The notes: generated from the sequence alone by a model not told the origin. DNA of 64,000 nucleotides from Phascolarctobacterium faecium DSM 14760 (GCF_003269275.1 NZ_QLTS01000009.1:40878-104877), one strand, 5' to 3'; counted from the first letter of the stretch, positions 8,252-15,172 are shown. Numbers and translations: made by a program.

Positions 8252-8470
8252 TTACAAACTTATAAGGTAAGAATGTATATCAGACAGTTCGCGTTGAATA
8301 TAGCGCAAGTCGTGATATATATCATCCATACCAGATTTAATAAGCCAAAGGCTATCAATTTCTTGTGATATTAAATTTATTTGATACGCTTGGAAACAAA
8401 GCATACATATGATAATTAATAACAAAATGTTAGTAAGATTAATAGTGTTAATTTTAAATTTATTATCCAT
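8252..8470 (-). CDS. Small membrane protein in the lysogeny operon
   Basis: 72 residues: one transmembrane helix (LTNILLLIIICMLCFQAYQI, ~12-31) followed by a coiled-coil-like charged tail (QEIDSLWLI…IQRELSDIHSYL). It lies between the ImmA-like gene and integrase in the same leftward operon, so it is probably expressed in the lysogen. Superinfection exclusion is a reasonable guess from position and topology, but no homologue is recognised. Confidence 0.6.
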   Translation of the reverse strand: MDNKFKINTINLTNILLLIIICMLCFQAYQINLISQEIDSLWLIKSGMDDIYHDLRYIQRELSDIHSYLISL

Positions 8471-8506
8471 AATTTAGTGCCTCTATACTTATAGTTTTTA
8501 TTAAAT

Positions 8507-8719
8507 TCATTTATGACGTTGAGCTTCAAGTTCATCAACAAAACAATAGTTATCAAAGTCATTATTTATAATATGCTCCTGCTCATGCAGAAGAGTTTTT
8601 CTGTTTGCTTCATAGGTAAGACGTGCATTCAAGACACATATTTTTTCTCCATCCGCATTTGTAACGCAATATCCACCTATTTTGCAAGGAAGGTCTGCAA
8701 GAACCACCCTTGATATCAT
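8507..8719 (-). CDS. Mini ImmA/IrrE-type metallopeptidase
   Basis: 70 residues with a clear zincin motif HEQEH (in LLHEQEHIINND) and a small beta-rich N-terminus ending with NARLTYEANRK, like the catalytic core of ImmA/IrrE proteases. In ICEBs1 and related phages ImmA cleaves the partner repressor ImmR to trigger induction. Here it follows the repressor gene by 14 bases in the same operon, matching that layout. It is much shorter than usual ImmA (~150 residues). ATG 8719 is preferred (AGGAG eight bases upstream) over GTG 8728. Confidence 0.7.
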   Translation of the reverse strand: MISRVVLADLPCKIGGYCVTNADGEKICVLNARLTYEANRKTLLHEQEHIINNDFDNYCFVDELEAQRHK

Positions 8720-8733
8720 GGTTATCACTCCTG

Positions 8734-9120
8734 TTACTCTTCGTATTCTTCTTTCTTTTTCATTCTTGAAATGAGTTCTGCAGCTACTTTTAAATCTTCC
8801 GGAGATACATTTTTGGCCGCATCAAATAATATACGCATACCTGGATTTTCATAAAGTTCTTGGGCCATCTTTGCTGCCTCAGGATCAATGTAATAACCCT
8901 GTTTTTCGGTAAGGCCGTTATCTTCAATGAGATTACTTTTTTTTAATCCAAAATGATCTGCTATTTTTTGAATGGCACCCATTCGCGGTTCTTTTGCACC
9001 ACTTTCCCATGTAGAAACAGCCTTATCCGTAACTCCCGCGATAAGGGCCAAATCTTTTTGAGATAGTTTATATTTTTCTCTTAGTAATTTTATGTTCTCT
9101 TTTATTCCCAATGATTTCAC
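8734..9120 (-). CDS. CI-like prophage repressor (ImmR type)
   Basis: 128 residues. HTH_3 domain at ~5-62 (IKLLREKYKLSQKDLALIAG, VTDKAVSTWESGAKEP) and a short C-terminal region with EAAKMAQELYENPGMRILFDAAK, the conserved tail of ImmR-type repressors. It lacks an S24 autoproteolysis domain, so SOS-style self-cleavage is unlikely; inactivation probably uses the adjacent ImmA-like peptidase. It is divergently transcribed from a Cro-like gene across an operator region. Confidence 0.9.
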   Translation of the reverse strand: MKSLGIKENIKLLREKYKLSQKDLALIAGVTDKAVSTWESGAKEPRMGAIQKIADHFGLKKSNLIEDNGLTEKQGYYIDPEAAKMAQELYENPGMRILFDAAKNVSPEDLKVAAELISRMKKKEEYEE

Positions 9121-9130
9121 CTCTTTTTAT

Positions 9131-9159
9131 ATAATACACTGAAAGTAGAAGAAAATCAA
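9131..9159 (-). promoter_or_regulatory. Repressor promoter (leftward)
   Basis: On the minus strand TTGATT (9159-9154) and TATTAT (9136-9131) are spaced by 17 bases. Operator O1 (centre 9142) lies inside the spacer, giving negative autoregulation of the repressor. Confidence 0.7.
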
Positions 9160-9190
9160 TGATGATATGAAAAAAATCTACTTTTAGCGG

Positions 9191-9219
9191 TTGACAATCT
9201 ACTGAAAGTAGATTAAAAT
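9191..9219 (+). promoter_or_regulatory. Early rightward promoter with operator in its spacer
   Basis: TTGACA (9191-9196), 17-bp spacer, TAAAAT (9214-9219). The spacer is almost exactly the 19-bp palindrome O3, so repressor binding must block RNA polymerase. Confidence 0.85.
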
Positions 9220-9251
9220 ATTATCAGAGGCAACACATAGGAGGCGATAAA

Positions 9252-9446
9252 ATGGAAGATATTTCGTTAAAACAAGCCAGGTTACTTAGAGAAAAGACAC
9301 AAGATTATATGGCGGAACTTCTAGGAATCCATGTTCAAACGTATCGTAAACTTGAACAAAACCCAGATAGTGTTACCATTGGTCAAGCAAAGGTTATTTC
9401 GAAAAACTTAGGCTTTCCGTATGACACTATTTTTTTTAACAATTAG
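9252..9446 (+). CDS. Cro-like Xre regulator
   Basis: 64-residue HTH protein (SLKQARLLREKTQDYMAELLGIHVQTYRKLEQNPDSV shown in part: QDYMAELLGIHVQTYRKLE). First gene from the early promoter, AGGAGG before the ATG, and opposite the repressor gene: the classical position of Cro. It probably lowers repressor transcription at the onset of lytic growth. Confidence 0.8.
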   Translation: MEDISLKQARLLREKTQDYMAELLGIHVQTYRKLEQNPDSVTIGQAKVISKNLGFPYDTIFFNN

Positions 9447-9501
9447 CTCTACCTAAAGTAGAAGGGGCTTGATGAAATTGAAAGAAAGGAGGATCAGGAA
9501 G

Positions 9502-9753
9502 ATGGAACTTGTGACGTGTGACGAGTATGCGAAAAGCAGAGGATTATCGTTGGTTACCATTCGAAGGTATTGCCGTGAAGGAATTGTCCCATACCTTCGG
9601 ATTGGGAAGGTATATAGGTTAGATCCTCCGCTAGTTGATGAAGCTTTAGCACAAGTTATGCGTGAGAATATGGAATATCGATCTAATGGGATAAAGCGAA
9701 GTCGTAAGCGAAGGAAAAATTTTGATTTTGAAGCAGCGTTAAAGGCTTTATAG
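9502..9753 (+). CDS. MerR/excisionase-type HTH protein
   Basis: 83 residues with an N-terminal winged-HTH of the excisionase/HTH_17 type (VTCDEYAKSRGLSLVTIRRY, CREGIVPYLRIGKVYRLD) and a basic tail (RSRKRRKNF). Known relatives are phage excisionases and regulators. It may be the directionality factor for the integrase, though it lies far from int. The start at 9502 is set by AAGGAGG nine bases upstream; an in-frame ATG at 9469 lacks one. Confidence 0.65.
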   Translation: MELVTCDEYAKSRGLSLVTIRRYCREGIVPYLRIGKVYRLDPPLVDEALAQVMRENMEYRSNGIKRSRKRRKNFDFEAALKAL

Positions 9754-9764
9754 GAGATGAGAAA

Positions 9765-9947
9765 ATGAAGAACATTTATGAAGATATTCACTTAGCATAC
9801 TTAGCAGCGGTTGATATAATAGCAGGCTTACTTAATAGTATTGCAAGGTATCCGGCTATGTGGTTACTGACTGTAGTAGCAACACTGGTAGCAGTACGAA
9901 TGATCTACAATATTGGTTACGCTATGGGGCAGGTGGCAGGCTTATGA
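9765..9947 (+). CDS. Small membrane protein, early operon
   Basis: 60 residues with one clear hydrophobic helix (AMWLLTVVATLVAVRMIYNI, ~32-51). The stop overlaps the next start (ATGA). No recognised family. Confidence 0.6.
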   Translation: MKNIYEDIHLAYLAAVDIIAGLLNSIARYPAMWLLTVVATLVAVRMIYNIGYAMGQVAGL

Positions 9948-10039
9948 TTAGAGATTTTACCGTAGCAACTACTGCAATATTTGTCGGAACATACATTGCT
10001 ATTATGGCTGCTGTAGTGACAGTAGGGGTGTTGAGATGA
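9944..10039 (+). CDS. 31-residue membrane peptide
   Basis: Starts MIRDFTVATTAIFVG and continues hydrophobic to the end; a single transmembrane segment. Its ATG overlaps the upstream stop (ATGA), suggesting translational coupling. No recognised family; could be spurious but the tight coupling supports it. Confidence 0.45.
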   Translation: MIRDFTVATTAIFVGTYIAIMAAVVTVGVLR

Positions 10040-10054
10040 TAGGCAAAAGAAAAA

Positions 10055-10123
10055 GAGCTACCGAAGTTGCAGCTTCGATAGCTCAGGGTGGACATGTAAA
10101 TTTTACGAAGTTTAGCGTCCACC
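10055..10123 (+). ncRNA. Two adjacent strong hairpins in the early transcript
   Basis: Hairpin 1 (10055-10084): an 11-bp stem with one mismatch, ends GAGCTA/TAGCTC. Hairpin 2 (10087-10123): perfect stem GGTGGAC/GTCCACC enclosing a TAAA/TTTA stem. Neither has a proper T tract, so they are unlikely to be simple terminators; they may be an antitermination or mRNA-processing element. Confidence 0.4.
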
Positions 10124-10157
10124 TTCATTTTAGCAAAAGAATTGGAGGATTGCAAGT

Positions 10158-10400
10158 ATGGATAAATTTGATGATTTAGTATATTCGCTTCGGTATGAAG
10201 CAGAGGCTATTCTAGAGAATCTGAAGGAAATGGATGATCTGGATGGTGATGAAGCTAAAGTCAGTACATTGCTGAAATGGATCAAAAGTAGTGCAAATAG
10301 TATTGAAAATAAAATTGAAGATTATCAACCTAACCAGGGAATAACAACAGCTGAATTACGTAGCAAGATGATACTAAGCTATCCGGGGAGGGCATTATGA
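10158..10400 (+). CDS. Hypothetical phage protein, early operon
   Basis: 80 residues, acidic and helical (RYEAEAILENLKEMDDLDGDEA; NSIENKIEDY). Good GGAGG site. It overlaps the annealing-protein gene by four bases and so probably belongs to the recombination block. Family not recognised. Confidence 0.6.
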   Translation: MDKFDDLVYSLRYEAEAILENLKEMDDLDGDEAKVSTLLKWIKSSANSIENKIEDYQPNQGITTAELRSKMILSYPGRAL

Positions 10401-11086
10401 TGGACGATAGATATACAGCTGTATCTAATCCACCAAAAGATGCTTTAAAAGAAATAGAATTTGGTGCATTGCGTGGTAAAAGTGATATTAATCCGCAATG
10501 GAAAATAGAAGCAATGACGGAAAAATATGGGATGTGTGGAATTGGTTGGAAATTTGAAATTGTTGATATACGTACTACTTGTATGCAGGATGACGGAAGA
10601 ATATTGCTTTTTATGCAGGTGAATTTGTTCATAAAAGACGGTGAAAATTGGAGTGCTCCTATCCCTGGTTATGGTGGGGATATGATTGTAAAGAAAAATA
10701 AGAATGGGATTGAACCTAATGATGAAGCTTATAAGATGTGTTTAACAGATGCACTCGGAAATGCTTTGAAGTACGTTGGTGTTGCGGCTTCTGTATATCG
10801 CGGTTTTTATGAAACAAAACATGAAAAACGGCAAGCTGATAAACGTGAAGAAAAGAAACGTCAAGAAGAAAGCCCAATTCAAATTACGTCTACCAGTGCA
10901 TCTGGTTATGTAAGATTTATAAATGGTATTCAGTGTCAAGTTAAAAGTACTCGAAATAACGAATGGTATGACGTAGAATATTTAACTCTGAAAAATTTAG
11001 AAGAAATTCTTGAAGATGAAAAATATTCTGATGCTTATGATGCTATTAGATCAATGATCAATGCTAAGGCAGCTGGGATGAAATGA
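10397..11086 (+). CDS. Sak/Rad52-like single-strand annealing protein
   Basis: 229 residues. The N-terminal two thirds has the pattern of phage annealing proteins of the Rad52/Sak type: LKEIEFGALRGKSDINPQW, EKYGMCGIGWKFEIV, a hydrophobic strand FMQVNLFIK, and the helix YKMCLTDALGNALKYVGVAA. A basic linker (KREEKKRQEE) precedes a C-terminal helical tail. Such proteins anneal complementary single strands for phage recombination. It is followed, with overlap, by a NinB-like protein. Family recognition is from motif memory only. Confidence 0.65.
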   Translation: MMDDRYTAVSNPPKDALKEIEFGALRGKSDINPQWKIEAMTEKYGMCGIGWKFEIVDIRTTCMQDDGRILLFMQVNLFIKDGENWSAPIPGYGGDMIVKKNKNGIEPNDEAYKMCLTDALGNALKYVGVAASVYRGFYETKHEKRQADKREEKKRQEESPIQITSTSASGYVRFINGIQCQVKSTRNNEWYDVEYLTLKNLEEILEDEKYSDAYDAIRSMINAKAAGMK

Positions 11087-11658
11087 AGTTCACGGTTAAA
11101 GGGTTACAGAGATTAAAAGGGATGGGATACATAAATTTAGTAGTACCTGTCCCTTTATCAGAGGAAGAAGAAATCAATAAAATCGATCCTGAAAAGCAGT
11201 ATGTTGTAGAGGTCAAGCAATGGCGCAAAGGGCGTTCTAACGACGCTAATAAATACGCTTGGGTATTGTGTCAAAAAATAGCAGAAAAGCTGTCAGAAGA
11301 GAGCTTTCATAGCAAGGAAGATGTTTACAGGAAGGCGATCAGGGAATGTGGTTACGGCAGAATATGGCCAGTGCCAACTGATGCTGTAAACAGAACTATT
11401 GAAATTTGGCAAAGCAATGGTGTTGGCTGGATAGCTGAATTGCTTGGTGAATGTCAGAACATTAAAGGCTATAGCAATGTAAGGGTATATTACGGTAGCA
11501 GTGCTTATGACACGAAAGAGATGAGCCGTTTTATAGATTGTTTGGTATCTATGGCAAAAGATATTGGCGTAGAAACTAGGCCGCAGGAAGAATTAGATGA
11601 GCTGATCAAGGAGTGGGGCGTTAAAGATGATTCCAAAAATAAAGAGGATAAGACTTAA
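11083..11658 (+). CDS. NinB-like phage recombination protein
   Basis: 191 residues. KGRSNDANKYAWVLCQKIAE (~55-75) and the C-terminal VYYGSSAYDTKEMSRFIDCL followed by AKDIGVET are hallmarks of the NinB/Orf-like family, which binds single-stranded DNA and assists recombination mediators. ATGA overlap with the annealing protein supports joint function. Confidence 0.6.
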   Translation: MKFTVKGLQRLKGMGYINLVVPVPLSEEEEINKIDPEKQYVVEVKQWRKGRSNDANKYAWVLCQKIAEKLSEESFHSKEDVYRKAIRECGYGRIWPVPTDAVNRTIEIWQSNGVGWIAELLGECQNIKGYSNVRVYYGSSAYDTKEMSRFIDCLVSMAKDIGVETRPQEELDELIKEWGVKDDSKNKEDKT

Positions 11659-11917
11659 GGGTAAAGCGCTTAAAAAACTCTGCGAGGAAGTATATCGGCG
11701 TGATGATTGTTTGTGTGTAAACTGCAATAGCTTTGTTGAGCTTGGAGTTAAGCCACACCATGAGCCACTAAAGTCACAAGGCGGACAGGATAGATTGGAA
11801 GATATGGCAATGCTTTGTAATAAATGCCATTACCTGCGCCACAATGCCGCCGAGGGCGTTGTAATTGGGCAAAAGGTAAAAGCGTATTTATCTACAAAAT
11901 ATGACCATCAGGAGTAA
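11627..11917 (+). CDS. HNH endonuclease
   Basis: 96 residues with an HNH core: CVNC, then GVKPHHEPLKSQGGQD, then MLCNKCHYLRHN (zinc-binding cysteines and catalytic histidine). It lies within the recombination/replication block instead of beside the terminase, so a role in DNA processing, or selfish mobility, is more likely than packaging. Overlaps the upstream gene by 32 bases. Confidence 0.85.
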   Translation: MIPKIKRIRLKGKALKKLCEEVYRRDDCLCVNCNSFVELGVKPHHEPLKSQGGQDRLEDMAMLCNKCHYLRHNAAEGVVIGQKVKAYLSTKYDHQE

Positions 11918-11923
11918 AGTGCT

Positions 11924-12847
11924 ATGAATACTGGGTTTATTGCTTTACATCGAAAATTGTTAGATAGTCCGATTTGGCAGGTTACGACAGTTGAGCAAAA
12001 GGTAATTTTAATCACTCTGCTTTTAATGGCAAATCACAGTGAAAAAAAGTGGTATTGGCAGGGAGAAGAATTTATTTGCCAACCGGGACAATTTATAACC
12101 AGCTTGCCTAATATCGTAAAAGCTTGCGGAAATGGACTAACAGTCCAAAATGTAAGGACTGCGTTAAAAAAGTTTGAAAATATGAATTTTTTAACAGACC
12201 AATCAACAAAGACTGGAAGGCTGATAACTATAGTAAACTGGCAGGTTTATCAAGGAAAAAGGGAAGTCGACAACAGACAACCTAACAGTCAGCTAACAGA
12301 CGGTCAACAGACACCTAACAGACAACCTAACAGTCAGCTAACATCTAACAATAATGATAATAATATAACAATGATAAACAATGATAATAATAATAACGCG
12401 CACGCACGCGAGCAAACCAAAAATAGATTAGAGGTTAACGAAAAAGAAAAAGGTTTTGAATTATTTTGGGAATTATATCCGTCGAAAAGGAAAAAGCCTG
12501 TTGCAAGAATAGCATGGATGAATATGCGTGTACACTCTGAAGAACAGTATGCATTGATTAATGCTGCTGTTGAGCGATACAAAAAAACTAATCAGTGGCA
12601 GGAGGAGAACGGAAGGTACATACCTGATCCTGATACTTTTTTGCAGGATGAACGTTGGACGGATGAGATCAAATTACCGAAATCAGTGCAAGCTGCTGAC
12701 AGGGAAGCACAAGAGAAAGACGAATGGATTGCAAAAAATAAGGAGCGCTGGGCAGCGATACCTCCAGAGAAAAGAAAATACAGACTGGCTTGTTTTATGG
12801 GGCTGGACTGGGAAGAAGTGAGGGACATGCCATATGTTGGAACTTAG
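11924..12847 (+). CDS. Phage replication initiator (DnaD/replisome organiser type)
   Basis: 307 residues. The N-terminal winged-helix region (GFIALHRKLLDSPIW, CQPGQFITSLPNIVKACGNG, VRTALKKFENMNFLT; ~1-115) is typical of phage replisome organisers. A low-complexity Asn/Gln/Thr linker (~115-165) is encoded by the iteron array, and the C-terminus (FELFWELYPSKRKKPVARIAW, then PDPDTFLQDERW) is the conserved replication-protein tail. It should bind the origin inside its own gene and recruit the helicase loader. Confidence 0.85.
   Translation: MNTGFIALHRKLLDSPIWQVTTVEQKVILITLLLMANHSEKKWYWQGEEFICQPGQFITSLPNIVKACGNGLTVQNVRTALKKFENMNFLTDQSTKTGRLITIVNWQVYQGKREVDNRQPNSQLTDGQQTPNRQPNSQLTSNNNDNNITMINNDNNNNAHAREQTKNRLEVNEKEKGFELFWELYPSKRKKPVARIAWMNMRVHSEEQYALINAAVERYKKTNQWQEENGRYIPDPDTFLQDERWTDEIKLPKSVQAADREAQEKDEWIAKNKERWAAIPPEKRKYRLACFMGLDWEEVRDMPYVGT
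12272..12420 (+). repeat. Iteron array and AT-rich tract: candidate phage replication origin
   Basis: A 27-bp sequence is repeated exactly at 12272-12298 and 12317-12343 (period 45). The core CTAACA occurs six times (12282, 12293, 12315, 12327, 12338, 12345), mostly spaced 11-12 or 22 bases. A pure AT tract of AAT/GAT triplets (~12348-12396) follows at once. Iterons plus an AT-rich unwinding region inside the initiator gene is the arrangement of the lambda O gene origin. Confidence 0.7.
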
Positions 12848-13484
12848 AGAGATAACGGCAGCTTATGAAGTGTGGCAGGCGGCGGGATTAAAGCCAAACT
12901 GGGGAAGCGAAGATGCAAAAAAAACTATCGAAAGGCAAACCCTGGAGCGTTATAAATACACAGACATTGAGATGTGGGGCGATACTGTTGATTATATCGC
13001 TGATAATAATAAATATTGGCCAACATGGGCAGATATTAATAATACTTTATCAATCCTACGACAAAATAAAATCGGTGCAGAGAAGAAGGCTATTGAGCGT
13101 AATTCTAAAGCGGCAAATGAGTTTGTTAAAAAGTTGTTTGCTGATCTTGCTGCCGGTAAAACATTTGGCGAACTACGGCAGCCAGTGAGTGAGAAAGTCA
13201 GAGCTGCAGCAAAGAGGATTTTTCCTGACGCCGATGATAGCTTTATAAAGCGTAATTACAACGATATCAGCTTTATCGCAGACGTTGAACGAAAATGCGC
13301 TGAATGTATTAACACTGTTGATTGTCCATACAGCGGACATCAACCGTTTTTGAGGGTAGATAAAGAAAGCGGATTTACTTATGTGGTAGCTGATCGTGAA
13401 CGGTGTTATAAATATCATCCGTTAGTGCCTGATGTAGTACCAAAACGGTCAGCATGTCGTCAAGGTGATTTAGCTAAAGTTTAA
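12834..13484 (+). CDS. Helicase-loader-like zinc protein lacking an ATPase domain
   Basis: 216 residues. The N-terminal half (AAYEVWQAAGLKPNWGSED, WPTWADINNTLSIL) resembles the helicase loader/inhibitor helical domain; the C-terminal part carries a zinc-binding pattern CAECINTVDCPYSGHQPF then CYKYHP, as at the N-terminus of DnaC/DnaI-like loaders of Negativicutes. No Walker motif exists in it or in the next gene. It overlaps the initiator gene by 14 bases, which supports a loader-like role. Confidence 0.55.
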   Translation: MLELREITAAYEVWQAAGLKPNWGSEDAKKTIERQTLERYKYTDIEMWGDTVDYIADNNKYWPTWADINNTLSILRQNKIGAEKKAIERNSKAANEFVKKLFADLAAGKTFGELRQPVSEKVRAAAKRIFPDADDSFIKRNYNDISFIADVERKCAECINTVDCPYSGHQPFLRVDKESGFTYVVADRERCYKYHPLVPDVVPKRSACRQGDLAKV

Positions 13485-13497
13485 AGGAGCGGTAACT

Positions 13498-14193
13498 ATG
13501 AAAAAGTATGAGTTGACAGCAGAGTTTATAGAACAATGGGGCAAGAAATTATTTAGGATTAAGGCTTTAATTAGCTTTGGAAGTGTTGAAGCTGGTGAAC
13601 TTGGTGGATATGTGGAAAAAGAAGATAACTTAGCGCAAGATGGCGACGCTTGGGTGTACGGCAACGCTTGGGTGTACGGCAACGCTAGGGTGTGCGACGA
13701 CGCTTGGGTGTACGGCAACGCTTGGGTGTACGGCAACGCTAGGGTGTGCGACGACGCTAGGGTGTGCGGCGACGCTTGGGTGTACGGCAACGCTAGGGTG
13801 TGCGACGACGCTAGGGTGTACGGCAACGCTAGGGTGTGCGGCAACGCTAGGGTGTACGGCGACGCTGAGGTGTACGGCAACGCTGAGGTGTGCGACGACG
13901 CTTGGGTGTACGGCAACGCTTGGGTGTACGGCAACGCTGACTATTTATTGATCGGTCGCATTGGTAGTAGATTTAGTTTTACGACATTTTTCAAAAATAA
14001 AGACAAAGGTATAACAGTGTCTTGTGGTTGTTTCTTAGGGACTATTGCCGAATTTAGAGCTAAGGTTACCGATACACATGGAAATAATAAGCACGCAAAA
14101 ATGTATAACCTTGCTGCAGATATGGCAGAACTACAGATTTTAGGGGAAGAACATTTTGACAAGCTGAACACTAATAAGTCAGAACCGTTTTGA
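13498..14193 (+). CDS. Hexapeptide-repeat (beta-helix-like) phage protein
   Basis: 231 residues. Residues 51-146 are sixteen consecutive six-residue repeats with pattern A-[WRE]-V-[YC]-[GD]-[ND], which fits a left-handed parallel beta helix. An N-terminal GGYVEKEDNLAQDGD cap and a C-terminal domain (RIGSRFSFTTFF, VSCGCFLGTIAEFRAKV) flank it. Proteins of this kind occur in many phages; the function is unknown. Repeat number could change by slippage because the DNA repeat is nearly perfect. Confidence 0.7.
   Translation: MKKYELTAEFIEQWGKKLFRIKALISFGSVEAGELGGYVEKEDNLAQDGDAWVYGNAWVYGNARVCDDAWVYGNAWVYGNARVCDDARVCGDAWVYGNARVCDDARVYGNARVCGNARVYGDAEVYGNAEVCDDAWVYGNAWVYGNADYLLIGRIGSRFSFTTFFKNKDKGITVSCGCFLGTIAEFRAKVTDTHGNNKHAKMYNLAADMAELQILGEEHFDKLNTNKSEPF
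13648..13935 (+). repeat. Sixteen tandem 18-bp repeats
   Basis: Exactly 288 bases made of 18-bp units of the form GCTTGGGTGTACGGCAAC with a few variants (GCTAGGGTGTGCGACGAC, GCTGAGGTGTACGGCAAC). All six frames stay open through much of it, so overlapping frames here are artefacts. Confidence 0.95.
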
Positions 14194-14202
14194 GGTGAGA
14201 TT

Positions 14203-14400
14203 ATGAATTGCGATATATGCCATAAGGATACAACGGCGGGGAGTCTCGTAACCAGAGGCCGACGTTTTAAGGTGCATATTTGCCCGAACTGCTTGATGTG
14301 GTCAGATGATACACGGGCCGTGAAGGCACGGGAGATATTTAATAATATTAAAAGATTGCAGGACAAGGAATACGTTAGCATAAGTGGCGAGCAGGAGTGA
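14203..14400 (+). CDS. Small zinc-ribbon protein
   Basis: 65 residues with CDIC near the N-terminus and CPNC at ~29-32, spaced for one zinc ribbon, then a helical tail. Preceded by GAGGTGAG. Family and role unknown. Confidence 0.65.
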   Translation: MNCDICHKDTTAGSLVTRGRRFKVHICPNCLMWSDDTRAVKAREIFNNIKRLQDKEYVSISGEQE

Positions 14401-14422
14401 GGACAATGAATTTATTTTAGTT

Positions 14423-14508
14423 AAAACGGCCGCGCATACTAACTATATACAAGCATAAAGGGAAGTATACCCCTGCGGAGGTGATTAGCCCGTAGGGGGC
14501 GGCCTTTT
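14423..14508 (+). ncRNA. Structured RNA element between early genes
   Basis: An outer stem AAAA-GGCCGC/GCGGCC-TTTT (one bulged base) closes a domain with an inner nine-bp stem CCCCTGCGG/CCCGTAGGGG-type whose loop carries the ribosome-binding-like sequence GGAGGTGATTAG. It sits in a ~120-base non-coding gap, unusual for this compact region. Could be a terminator-like processing or regulatory element. Confidence 0.45.
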
Positions 14509-14529
14509 AAATATAAGGAGTTGGAAATA

Positions 14530-14754
14530 GTGAAACCAATAAATATAAAAATTATGATGGCGTTAATCGAAAAAGAACCAGGCGATCAGTATGTACCGGT
14601 ATTGAAACCAGTACTTATGCAGATACTGACTGAAATCAAACATTTGCGCCGGAAAAATAGTCAGCTCGGCGGTAAAAATGCCCGGTTAAGGCGAGAGAAG
14701 AAAGCTCTAGAAATTATGTTATCGGCGGTAGTAATAAATGACGACGTGGAATGA
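14530..14754 (+). CDS. Hypothetical coiled-coil protein
   Basis: 74 residues; C-terminal basic coiled coil (EIKHLRRKNSQLGGKNARLR). Start GTG 14530, nine bases after AAGGAG; a TTG at 14521 directly abuts that site. Overlaps the next gene by 17 bases. No family recognised. Confidence 0.6.
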   Translation: MKPINIKIMMALIEKEPGDQYVPVLKPVLMQILTEIKHLRRKNSQLGGKNARLRREKKALEIMLSAVVINDDVE

Positions 14755-15160
14755 ACTACCAGCACACCTTGTAAGTAAAATACGTTCGGACAGCGTAACG
14801 GCGCCGGCGAATTTACCCGGGGCTGTACCTGTGCTGAAATATGGCAATAGAGTTACCGAGGTAGACGGCATACGGTTTGACAGCGAAAAAGAAGCTGACT
14901 ATTACTGGCAATTACATTGGCTTATGCGAGAAGGTACAGTAAAAGAGGTTGAACTACAGCCAAAATTTGTTTTACAGCCTGGTTATAAGAGGGAAGGTAA
15001 AAAGATAAGGCCGATTATTTACAAGGCTGATTTTAAGGTGACGGAAGCCGGCGGTCATGTTTATTACGTCGATACAAAGGGTATGAAAACACCGGTATAT
15101 CTATTGAAAAAGAAGATGCTGCTATATCGTTACCCGGACATTGACTTTAGAGAAGTTTAA
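14738..15160 (+). CDS. DUF1064 nuclease-like phage protein
   Basis: 140 residues matching DUF1064: KYGNRVTEVDGIRFDSEKEADYYWQL (~44-70), ELQPKFVL, IIYKADFKV and YYVDTKGMKTPVYLLKKKM. The E-x-D/DxK arrangement (KADF, VDTKG) is that of a PD-(D/E)XK nuclease fold, and DUF1064 proteins are considered candidate Holliday-junction or structure-specific nucleases of phages. Confidence 0.8.
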   Translation: MTTWNELPAHLVSKIRSDSVTAPANLPGAVPVLKYGNRVTEVDGIRFDSEKEADYYWQLHWLMREGTVKEVELQPKFVLQPGYKREGKKIRPIIYKADFKVTEAGGHVYYVDTKGMKTPVYLLKKKMLLYRYPDIDFREV

Positions 15161-15172
15161 GGTGGTGGAGTA

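Larger units (their letters stand above)
9136..9461. promoter_or_regulatory. Operator array CTAC-N5-GTAG (O1-O4)
   Basis: Four related sites: O1 9136-9148 (ACAC-TGAAA-GTAG), O2 9178-9190 (CTAC-TTTTA-GCGG), O3 9196-9214 (AATCTACTGAAAGTAGATT, perfect arms) and O4 9449-9461 (CTAC-CTAAA-GTAG) just after the Cro-like gene. Centres of O1, O2 and O3 are 42 and 21 bp apart, i.e. four and two helical turns, so bound dimers would lie on one DNA face. Confidence 0.75.

Noticed and set aside
10036..10179. Open frame starting MIGKRKRATEVAAS
   Set aside because: It covers two strong hairpins, lacks a good ribosome binding site and runs into the next gene; more likely a structured RNA region.
13648..13935. 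Possible CRISPR array
   Set aside because: The repeats are contiguous without spacers and are in frame within a gene.
13470..13951. Long frames on both strands over the 18-bp repeats
   Set aside because: The repeat unit has no stop in most frames, so repetitive shadow proteins appear; only the frame with capped ends and good ribosome binding site is real.
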